From Alphaproteobacteria bacterium (GTDB lineage: Bacteria > Pseudomonadota > Alphaproteobacteria > UBA11222), in the NCBI GenBank assembly GCA_003454415.1, contig DMKG01000216.1, positions 1 through 6,143 of the forward strand: a DNA stretch of 6,143 nt. Reading direction: 5' to 3'. The notes under the pieces are model-generated. The model saw only the letters and a list, made by a program, of their open reading frames with translations. It made no database searches and had not been told where the DNA came from. Both the position numbers and the translations under genes were made by a program. Numbering within the stretch: position 1 is the stretch's first letter; every line of letters starts with the position of its first letter. Of the stretch, positions 1-4,127 are shown piece after piece.

Positions 1-135
1 CCTGAGATTTGCGCCCTCGAGATATGCGCTGGCGAGATCAGCGCCCCAGAGATATGCGCCCTCGAGATATGCGTCCTTGAGGATTGCGCCCCAGAGATTT
101 GCGCCCTCGAGATTTGCGCCCTCCAGCGTTTTGGC
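1..135. repeat. 15-bp tandem repeat encoding pentapeptides
   Basis: Nine consecutive 15-bp units, with a core like CTCGAGATTTGCGCC on the plus strand, run from the window edge to about 135. The eight at 1-120 are close copies and the ninth is diverged. Each unit equals one pentapeptide on the minus strand. The similarity exceeds what amino-acid conservation needs, which suggests recent expansion by slippage or unequal recombination. Confidence 0.8.
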
Positions 136-183
136 GTCAACCTGTAACAGCAGCCTGCCGTTGTAATTCCTGATTTCAATCAT
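1..183 (-). CDS. Pentapeptide-repeat protein, partial (C-terminus outside window)
   Basis: The minus strand from the ATG at 183 stays open for 61 codons to the window edge. It begins MIEIRNYNGRLLLQVDAKTL, then goes into tandem pentapeptides (EGANL, EGANL, WGAIL, KDAYL, EGAYL, WGADL, ASAYL, EGANL), matching the A(N/D/Y)LXX consensus of the pentapeptide-repeat superfamily, which folds as a right-handed quadrilateral beta-helix. A TGGAA element 7 nt before the ATG can act as a ribosome binding site. It is the last visible gene of the leftward operon, 13 nt after the 25-aa microprotein. Some family members are DNA mimics that bind gyrase (Qnr, MfpA), but most have no known function, and nothing here indicates gyrase binding. 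Total length is unknown. The family call is secure; the role is not. Confidence 0.85.
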   Translation of the reverse strand, partial: MIEIRNYNGRLLLQVDAKTLEGANLEGANLWGAILKDAYLEGAYLWGADLASAYLEGANLR

Positions 184-196
184 TGTTTTGTTCCAT

Positions 197-274
197 TCAT
201 GGCGTTGCGATCCATCCGAACAGGCAGAGCGCGATGATGCCGAGAAAGCCGCAGGTTTCGAGAAGCAGGCTCAT
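197..274 (-). CDS. 25-aa single-pass membrane microprotein
   Basis: A short ORF starts at the ATG at 274, which overlaps the stop of the GHKL-like gene as ATGA. It encodes 25 residues: MSLLLETCGF, then a hydrophobic stretch (LGIIALCLFGWIA), ending TP. GGTGGAGA directly before the start supplies a Shine-Dalgarno, and the overlap suggests translational coupling. Residues about 8-23 could form one transmembrane helix. It fills the gap between the GHKL-like gene and the pentapeptide gene with no spare sequence, which supports reality. Function is unknown. Phage early operons often carry such microproteins, but I recognise no family. Confidence 0.6.
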   Translation of the reverse strand: MSLLLETCGFLGIIALCLFGWIATP

Positions 275-1284
275 TCTCCACCCGCCAATTCGTCCGACTC
301 AGTTGGCGCTGTGCGGCGATCAGCGGCCAGCAGCAGCGCCAGCAATGGCGCGCTGTTCTGGCGGGCAATGGTTGTGAAAAGGTCCCATTCATCTTCTCTG
401 ATGCAGTCGGCCAGTTGATCGAAAACATGCCGCGCGCTTCGCGCTTGCAGCCATGACGGGTCGCGCTTCCGGACATATTTGATGGCGGTCTGGTTTCTGG
501 CCGTCTTTACACATTCGACAAATTCCTTTGTCGGGTCTTGCCAGACGTCTGTAAAATCCAGGCCCGCTTCGAACTTGTCGTCATTCGCCTGAAGGGCGAT
601 TTTTATAATCTCAGGGTCATGATGGGCTGCAAGCGCGCGCATAATGCGCGCTTCAATTTGAAATTGATATTTTGCCGTCCTGTCTTCTGTCAGGTCTATC
701 ACATCAAGAATGTTATATGTGTGCAGACTTGGCTTCTTTAGGTCATGCACCCTCATGCCACGATAAAATATGTGGTTGCTCGCAGCCCTGATGATCTGAA
801 CACCACGGCCAGAGCGTTCCCCGCCGCGCAGGAAGGTGTTATATCGTTCATCAAACTCCCGGACGAAGTCGGCTCCATCAACGACAATCTGGGTTGTCGC
901 CTGCTTGGTTGATGGGGGGCATTCGGACACAAACGCCTCTCCATTCTCATCAATGGTGTTGCTGTAAATTTCGCGGAATGCCTGCCAAAGCTCCCAATTC
1001 TTGCCGAGTTCCGTTGTGAATGGCAGCGGATCGCCGTTCATGAAAATAAAATCGAAGTGCTTTTCGCGAAACCGTTCGCCACGCAATTCAAACCTGTAAG
1101 ATGCGCCGTTTGAGTTGATGGTGAGCGTGTGCCCGGTGCGCATCAATACGGCGATGGCGTATTTAAGGCCGGTCCCGAAATATCCTATGGGATTGTCTGT
1201 GTGCGGCTTGCTGTTGATCCCGAATGTCCTGATTGCCCGCATATCGATGTCGCCGGGCGTTTCAAACACAACATAGTTGCTCAT
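271..1284 (-). CDS. GHKL/Bergerat-fold-like putative ATPase, phage type
   Basis: A 337-residue protein beginning MSNYVVFETPG. I chose the ATG at 1284 because GGAGAG lies 6 nt upstream; the in-frame ATG at 1296, which would add MESE, lies inside the preceding gene and has no good site. Numbered from the longer start, two nucleotide-binding-like motifs stand out: IGYFGTGLKYAIAVL (about 37-51), resembling the glycine-rich G2 lid of Hsp90/MORC-type ATPases (GxFGxGLK), and E109-IYS-N113-TI-D116, resembling the N-box (ExxxNxxD). A strand with QIVVDGADF (about 136-144) could take the place of the G1 region. The G2-like motif comes before the N-box, the reverse of the canonical order. The C-terminal half (about 180-341) is helical and charged, with no motif I recognise. 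The gene sits in a repressor-controlled leftward operon, which suggests an early host-directed or DNA-related job. ATP binding is inferred. Confidence 0.6.
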   Translation of the reverse strand: MSNYVVFETPGDIDMRAIRTFGINSKPHTDNPIGYFGTGLKYAIAVLMRTGHTLTINSNGASYRFELRGERFREKHFDFIFMNGDPLPFTTELGKNWELWQAFREIYSNTIDENGEAFVSECPPSTKQATTQIVVDGADFVREFDERYNTFLRGGERSGRGVQIIRAASNHIFYRGMRVHDLKKPSLHTYNILDVIDLTEDRTAKYQFQIEARIMRALAAHHDPEIIKIALQANDDKFEAGLDFTDVWQDPTKEFVECVKTARNQTAIKYVRKRDPSWLQARSARHVFDQLADCIREDEWDLFTTIARQNSAPLLALLLAADRRTAPTESDELAGGE

Positions 1285-1285
1285 T

Positions 1286-1672
1286 TCACTCTCCATTTTT
1301 CATGATTTCATCTTCGGCCTGGTACTCGGCGTCATCGATGACGCTGTAATGGGCCGCATCTGTCATGATCTTGCGCATGCGCTCACAGGCGCGCAGCAAT
1401 GGCGCAAGATGCAGGCTTGCCTCTTTTGAGGTCGCGCACAGATCGATATAGGCGTCCATTGCTGGCGTTGCGTGCTCAATGATTGCCTGCACTTCGCTCC
1501 ATATATCGACCTCGTAACCGGCCATCAGGTCGGCGATGGTCTCGCGGTCAGAAAGAATGTCGTCAACCTTCGCCATGGCGATTTCGTGGGCGCGATCCGC
1601 GATCTGATCGGCCATGGCTTCGCGGTCCGCGTATCTGATAGCCGCGTCTCTGTTGGGATCCCCGGCCATCAT
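1286..1672 (-). CDS. Hypothetical acidic helical protein, 128 aa
   Basis: Starts at the ATG at 1672, overlapping the previous stop as ATGATG, with GAGAGG about 8 nt upstream; a second ATG at 1669 would remove one residue. The product is acidic and predicted largely helical: a D/E/A/M-rich N-terminal half (such as REAMADQIADRAHEIAMAKV) and a C-terminal part containing HLAPLLRACERMRKIM. There is no signal peptide, membrane segment or catalytic motif. The end ENGE-type tail (KNGE) runs into the ribosome binding site of the GHKL-like gene, whose start is 1 nt beyond this stop, so the two are probably translated together. I do not recognise the family. Such a pair could be physical partners, but nothing in the sequence proves it. 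Confidence 0.7.
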   Translation of the reverse strand: MMAGDPNRDAAIRYADREAMADQIADRAHEIAMAKVDDILSDRETIADLMAGYEVDIWSEVQAIIEHATPAMDAYIDLCATSKEASLHLAPLLRACERMRKIMTDAAHYSVIDDAEYQAEDEIMKNGE

Positions 1673-2010
1673 GCGGTTTCCCTCTCTGCCATCTCTATGG
1701 CGCGGTCGTAGAGCGCCAGAACGTCCGCAAGCGTCGTTTCTGGGGCATCATTTAAGATCGGGACCCCTAAGAAAATTCTCTGGGCTCGCGGAATGACCAT
1801 TTTTAGATATTCCTCGACGTCGACTTGACGCGAAAGGTCAGGCTCAAACTTCCATATCGCGCCCAAAGCACACCAAGCCACCGCTGACGGGCCTCTTACA
1901 TCACATTCCACCCCGTCCCGATCCACCGCATAGCTGCCCTTGCACCATTTGCCCTCCGCCAGCAGCGCCCGCGCCTTGAGCAGGGTCTCGACCACGGTGC
2001 GCTCACTCAT
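1669..2010 (-). CDS. DUF6197-like phage protein
   Basis: A 113-residue protein starting MSERTVVETLLKARALLAEG at the ATG at 2010; extending to a TTG at 2043 would add an arginine-rich stretch that belongs to the overlapping microprotein frame and looks spurious. Recognisable landmarks are GKWCKGSYAVDRDG (N-terminal third), AWCALGAIWKF (middle) and NDAPETTLADVLALYDRAI (C-terminal helix), the pattern of the DUF6197 family found in phages and actinobacterial and proteobacterial genomes. The family has no established function that I know of. The start overlaps the microprotein stop by 8 nt and the stop overlaps the next start, so it is embedded in an operon. The conserved C/W residues in the core look structural. 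Confidence 0.7.
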   Translation of the reverse strand: MSERTVVETLLKARALLAEGKWCKGSYAVDRDGVECDVRGPSAVAWCALGAIWKFEPDLSRQVDVEEYLKMVIPRAQRIFLGVPILNDAPETTLADVLALYDRAIEMAERETA

Positions 2011-2113
2011 CGCGCGCCGCCATCCAGAGCGCCGCCCCGGCAATGAGGATTACGCAGAGCGCCGCCAGGATCGCGCCCGCCATATAAATTCCGTCAAATT
2101 CCTGTCCGCTCAT
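2003..2113 (-). CDS. 36-aa membrane microprotein, first gene of leftward operon
   Basis: Starts at the ATG at 2113, preceded by AAAGGCGGAAGC, and encodes MSGQEFDGIY followed by a strongly hydrophobic stretch (MAGAILAALCVILIAGAALW) and the polar tail MAARDE. An alternative ATG at 2083, with CGGAA 5 nt before it, would give a 26-aa form that is almost all transmembrane helix. The stop overlaps the DUF6197-like start by 8 nt. It lies about 26 nt downstream of the expected transcription start of the operator-controlled promoter, so it would be the first early protein made on this arm. The length is too short for any family assignment; a single-pass inner membrane protein is the most that can be said. 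Confidence 0.6.
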   Translation of the reverse strand: MSGQEFDGIYMAGAILAALCVILIAGAALWMAARDE

Positions 2114-2146
2114 GCTTCCGCCTTTCGTTTGATCAGTTCAAGGCGG

Positions 2147-2175
2147 ATGTTGCCGTGTAGGCAACCAATAGTCAA
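2147..2175 (-). promoter_or_regulatory. Leftward early promoter (PL-like)
   Basis: Reading leftward, TTGACT (2175-2170) is a good -35 and CAACAT (2152-2147) is a weak -10 with a 17-bp spacer; transcription would begin near 2140. The spacer and -10 are covered by the 17-bp palindrome at 2149-2165. The 36-aa gene starts at 2113. The weak -10 makes the exact elements uncertain. Confidence 0.5.
2149..2165. promoter_or_regulatory. Repressor operator, left copy
   Basis: Perfect palindrome GTTGCC-GTGTA-GGCAAC with 6-bp arms. The reverse complement matches 15 of 17 bases of the copy at 3811-3827, including the non-palindromic centre TACAC. It overlaps the leftward promoter, so CI-like repressor (and perhaps Cro) binding would block the leftward operon. 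Confidence 0.75.
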
Positions 2176-2179
2176 TAAA

Positions 2180-2202
2180 AAAGTGTCCATGAAGGACACT
2201 TT
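2180..2202. promoter_or_regulatory. Perfect dyad next to the rightward promoter of the membrane gene
   Basis: Arms AAAGTGTCC and GGACACTTT (9 bp, perfect) flank the 5-bp centre ATGAA. It lies just upstream of, and touches, the -35 of the promoter at 2204-2231, as expected for an operator of an unidentified regulator. Its sequence differs from the GTTGCC operator, so a different protein is implied. Read leftward it is a hairpin followed by six T, so a weak minus-strand terminator is an alternative. Confidence 0.5.
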
Positions 2203-2203
2203 G

Positions 2204-2231
2204 TTGCTTTTGTGGCTTTTTAGGCTAAGAT
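2204..2231 (+). promoter_or_regulatory. Rightward promoter for the 170-aa membrane protein
   Basis: TTGCTT (2204-2209) and TAAGAT (2226-2231) with a 16-bp spacer make a plausible sigma70-type promoter about 100 bp before the gene. It lies back to back with the leftward promoter, with the 2180-2202 dyad between them. Confidence 0.4.
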
Positions 2232-2260
2232 GAGGCGCGAATAAGAACGGGATACGAACT

Positions 2261-2317
2261 ATGAAATGGAACCGCTTGCCTGTGCCAAAATCCCAGAAGC
2301 AAAACCAATTGTTGTAA
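2261..2317 (+). CDS. Possible 18-aa leader peptide
   Basis: ATG at 2261 to TAA at 2315-2317 encodes MKWNRLPVPKSQKQNQLL. The stop is 12 nt before the start of the membrane-protein gene, and its frame overlaps the region between promoter and gene. There is no convincing Shine-Dalgarno (AACGGGATACGAACT precedes it). It could be an upstream ORF that modulates translation, or chance. Confidence 0.2.
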   Translation: MKWNRLPVPKSQKQNQLL

Positions 2318-2329
2318 CGGGAGACCAGA

Positions 2330-2842
2330 ATGAGCGAAATCATTGATGACCGGGCGAGGATGCTGGAGCGCTGCCTGGATGACGCCGGGCACCAGGTAAC
2401 GGGGACCAACGCCTTTGGCGTCTCTGCGGATCAGCGGGCGGTCACCACGGCCAGCGTATTCCTGGCGGCGGCGACGGCGATAGCCGCGGTGCTGATCGGA
2501 TGGCAGCCTGACCCGGCGACCGCGCAGGCGGTTAACCTGTCCGGCTGGCTGACGGCGGGGCTATTCTACATCGCCACCGTGATCTGTCTTTGGACCGCGT
2601 TCCCGCGAATCAGCTTTGTGCGCGGTAATCCGCCAGATTTCTGGCAACATCATTTACGTCAAAACTCAAGCTATGATGCGGCGATTGAAGATCAGATCGG
2701 AGAATATGAGCGCAAACTGAACGCCAATATCCGCGCGCTGGCAAAGGCGGCGCGTGGATTTCAGGCGGCGGTGGTGTTGGGGACTAGCGCCCCTTTGACG
2801 GGGGTTCTGGTCTATTTCTTTCTGGACCTTTCCGGTCGCTGA
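2330..2842 (+). CDS. Three-helix membrane protein in the rex position
   Basis: A 170-residue protein with GGGAG 6 nt before its ATG. Residues 1-37 are soluble (MSEIIDDRARMLERCLDDAG, then GTNAFGVSADQRAV). Hydrophobic segments lie at about 38-58, 70-90 and 145-166. Between the second and third is a charged helical stretch (about 100-143) likely to be cytoplasmic. The layout of a short N-terminal helix, a tight TM hairpin, a helical loop and a last TM resembles SLATT-like and other small TM effectors of phage defence, but I see no diagnostic motif. The gene is transcribed opposite to the repressor pair, with its own promoter and dyad, and ends at two terminator hairpins. Lying between the two repressor-controlled promoters, it corresponds in place to lambda rexAB. 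A superinfection-exclusion role is inference. Confidence 0.75.
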   Translation: MSEIIDDRARMLERCLDDAGHQVTGTNAFGVSADQRAVTTASVFLAAATAIAAVLIGWQPDPATAQAVNLSGWLTAGLFYIATVICLWTAFPRISFVRGNPPDFWQHHLRQNSSYDAAIEDQIGEYERKLNANIRALAKAARGFQAAVVLGTSAPLTGVLVYFFLDLSGR

Positions 2843-2849
2843 TCCGGTG

Positions 2850-2873
2850 AAAGCCCTTATCCGGCGGGCTTTT
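2850..2873 (+). terminator. Rho-independent terminator after the membrane gene
   Basis: AAAGCCC and GGGCTTT form a perfect 7-bp stem around a 9-nt loop, ending in TTTT, 8 nt after the stop codon. The A-rich left flank could let it act weakly in the leftward direction too, on transcripts from the convergent repressor operon. Confidence 0.65.
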
Positions 2874-2886
2874 CTGCGGGCCTGGG

Positions 2887-2918
2887 GGCGGCGGGGGTTT
2901 ATCGCCGCCGGTGTTTTT
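2887..2918 (+). terminator. Second terminator hairpin
   Basis: GGCGGCG and CGCCGCC pair perfectly (7 bp) around a 9-nt loop, followed by GGTG and five T. The strong GC stem with a T-run 4 nt away makes it a backup to the first terminator. The stretch 2919-2981 shows no further structure. Confidence 0.55.
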
Positions 2919-2981
2919 GGGTGTTTTCGCCATGATTATCCCCCCTGTTCTGGTTTCTGACTCCGCCAGTCTCCGCCCGCA

Positions 2982-3389
2982 TCATTCGTCAAATTCCAGG
3001 GTTTCCATGAGATAATAAGCGTCGCCCCGGCTGTCGAACCGGTCAAACGCCATAGTCACGGTGTAGCGTGTGCGGATCAGCGCGCCGAACCCATTCTGGG
3101 CGTCCACATATCCCTTGATCAGATGCCGGCAATCCCCGAGCGGCGTGGCCTTCACGTGGGAGAATGTCGGAAAATCGGCAGTTTTCGGGGATTTCAGCCG
3201 CTCTGCGATCAGGTCTTGCGCCACCCAATAGGCGTGTCGTGCGTCATTGCAGGCTTCCTGTTGTTTCTCTTGCGGGGTCTTGTCAGGGAAGCCGACCATG
3301 ATTATTAGCCCCAGAAACAGCACGATGCAGACGGCAATAAGCAGCCCGGGCCTTGGTTTTTCCAGGCTTTCGCCTGTATTCTCGCTCAT
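2982..3389 (-). CDS. Membrane-anchored extracytoplasmic protein, cotranscribed with the repressor
   Basis: A 135-residue protein: a polar N-terminus (1-14), one transmembrane helix at about 15-34 (LLIAVCIVLFLGLIIMVGF) and a soluble C-terminal domain probably in the periplasm. The domain contains LKSPKTADFP (65-74) and YVDAQNGFGALIR (94-106), a pair of motifs I recognise from a widespread family of uncharacterised small secreted or anchored domains with consensus like LKSPsTAkFP and VDAqNsFGa. Cysteines 47 and 87 could form a disulfide. The start has a strong AAAGGAGG site, followed by a G-run. The gene begins 25 nt after the repressor stop, so it should be expressed in lysogens, which fits a surface-exclusion or fitness role. 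Function is not established. Confidence 0.75.
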   Translation of the reverse strand: MSENTGESLEKPRPGLLIAVCIVLFLGLIIMVGFPDKTPQEKQQEACNDARHAYWVAQDLIAERLKSPKTADFPTFSHVKATPLGDCRHLIKGYVDAQNGFGALIRTRYTVTMAFDRFDSRGDAYYLMETLEFDE

Positions 3390-3414
3390 ACCCCCCCTCC
3401 TTTCTGTCAGTGGA

Positions 3415-3786
3415 TCAGCCGCTTGTGCCGGTTCGCTTCAGGAAGGTTTCGATCAGGGCAATTGCTGTCCTGGTTTCTTCCTCCGTTGCGCCTGCGAGCA
3501 AAGCGTCTGCGCTTGGGCGATCAGGATCGCGAAAAAGATCAGCAATTTCAATGTCCAAGACATAGGCAATAGCGGCTAGCGCCTGCGTGGTTGGATCCCG
3601 CGTGCCGTTTTCCCATCGGGATATGGATGTTTTGGTGGTCTCGATCAAGTCCGCAAGCCGCTCCTGCGTCAGGCCGCGCCTCGTCCGCCACTTTTTTATG
3701 TAATTGCGGAACGGTTTTCGTGGGCCAATTCTGTGCACCATATTGGAAACATTAATATTTCCGCCGATTTCTGTCGTTATCCACAT
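3415..3786 (-). CDS. CI-like XRE-family lysogeny repressor, HTH only
   Basis: A 123-residue protein with a helix-turn-helix of the XRE (HTH_3) family at about 27-85: YIKKWRTRRGLTQERLADLI, then TTKTSISRWENGTRDPTTQALAAIA and DIEIADLF. The recognition helix is the TSISRWENG region. A short helical tail (about 100-120) may mediate dimerisation. An S24/LexA-type protease domain is absent, so RecA-stimulated self-cleavage is not possible and induction must use another route. The start at 3786 is supported by AGAGGAAAG about 9 nt upstream; the first 20 residues are atypical for the family, and the ATG at 3741 is a fallback with no evident site. It is divergent from the cro-like gene with a shared operator between them. 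The gene name cI is by position and role, not sequence identity to lambda. Confidence 0.8.
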   Translation of the reverse strand: MWITTEIGGNINVSNMVHRIGPRKPFRNYIKKWRTRRGLTQERLADLIETTKTSISRWENGTRDPTTQALAAIAYVLDIEIADLFRDPDRPSADALLAGATEEETRTAIALIETFLKRTGTSG

Positions 3787-3793
3787 CGGTAAC
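3776..3793. promoter_or_regulatory. Possible degenerate second operator over the repressor start
   Basis: GTTATCC-ACATC-GGTAAC has GTTA/TAAC ends and CC/GG inner bases, like the main operator with one extra base in the left arm. It covers the repressor start codon, about 34 bp from the main operator centre, where it could serve autoregulation. The match is imperfect. Confidence 0.25.
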
Positions 3794-3800
3794 TTTCCTC

Positions 3801-3830
3801 TTGCTTAAATGTTGCCTACACGGTAATTAT
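3801..3830 (+). promoter_or_regulatory. Rightward early promoter (PR-like)
   Basis: TTGCTT (3801-3806) as -35 and TAATTA (3824-3829), or AATTAT one base further, as -10. The operator begins 10 bp from the start of the -35, exactly as in the leftward promoter. A start site 5-7 nt after the -10 falls on or next to the ATG at 3836, so the mRNA may be leaderless. Confidence 0.5.
3811..3827. promoter_or_regulatory. Repressor operator, right copy
   Basis: GTTGCC-TACAC-GGTAAT differs from the reverse complement of the left operator at two positions of the right arm (C to T at positions 14 and 17). It lies in the spacer and -10 of the rightward promoter, between the divergent repressor and cro-like genes. 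It is the more degenerate of the two and probably the weaker site. Confidence 0.75.
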
Positions 3831-3835
3831 TGAGC

Positions 3836-4117
3836 ATGAGTGATATGCAGATTGATTTTAGAAAACTTCGCCGCGATGCCGGGCTGACCCAGCAGGCGCT
3901 GGCTCACCTTGTGAATGTGACCAAAACCACGGTGTGCCGCTGGGAAAAGGGTTCGCGCAGGATCACGGCTGAAAACGCCGTAAAGATCGATGAAGTGAGT
4001 CACGGCAAAATCCCCAAAGAATATCTGCGGCCTGACATTTTCGGAGCAAACACCGCCCCCGCCGCTGAGGCTTTTTTTTGCCCTGATTCCAATACCCTAA
4101 ACGACCCTAAAGATTAG
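3836..4117 (+). CDS. Cro-like HTH regulator
   Basis: A 93-residue protein from the ATG at 3836 (MSDMQIDFRKLRRDAGLTQQ). Other starts are a TTG at 3830 and an ATG at 3845; none has a normal Shine-Dalgarno, and leaderless initiation at 3836 fits the promoter. Residues about 6-60 are a helix-turn-helix (GLTQQALAHLVNVTKTTVCRWEKGSRRITAENAVKI), followed by EVSHGKIPKEYLRPDIFG, the IxxEYLRPDIF ending typical of YdaS/Cro-type phage regulators. The C-terminal 20 residues lie past an eight-T tract and look unconserved. First gene of the rightward operon, divergent from the repressor; expected to lower early transcription after infection. The stop lies inside the heptamer repeats before the cII-like gene. 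Confidence 0.8.
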   Translation: MSDMQIDFRKLRRDAGLTQQALAHLVNVTKTTVCRWEKGSRRITAENAVKIDEVSHGKIPKEYLRPDIFGANTAPAAEAFFCPDSNTLNDPKD

Positions 4118-4120
4118 GGT
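4094..4120. repeat. Three helically phased heptamers at the cro-cII junction
   Basis: ACCCTAA occurs at 4094-4100 and 4104-4110, and its inverse TTAGGGT at 4114-4120; starts are exactly 10 bp apart. The last two form a perfect 7-bp hairpin with a 3-nt loop (ACCCTAA-AGA-TTAGGGT). The inverse copy contains the AGGG ribosome binding site of the cII-like gene and, with the loop, the cro stop codon. Confidence 0.8.
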
Positions 4121-4127
4121 GGCGCGA

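Noticed and set aside
1..135. CRISPR array suggested by the regular repeats
   Set aside because: The 15-bp units are contiguous with no spacers and encode pentapeptides in frame.
1669..2043. Longer DUF6197-like protein from a TTG at 2043
   Set aside because: The extra 11 residues come from the overlapping microprotein sequence in another frame. The ATG at 2010 matches the family start.
2118..2146. Inverted repeat CCGCCTT / AAGGCGG before the 36-aa gene as an SD-masking hairpin
   Set aside because: The predicted transcript starts near 2140, so most of the distal arm would not be in the RNA.
2110..2409. A 99-aa minus-strand frame across the intergenic region, including a 26-aa piece starting in the 2180-2202 dyad
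   Set aside because: It runs over the promoters, the operator and the start of the membrane gene. The expected transcript start (near 2140) lies after its internal ATG, and it has no ribosome site.
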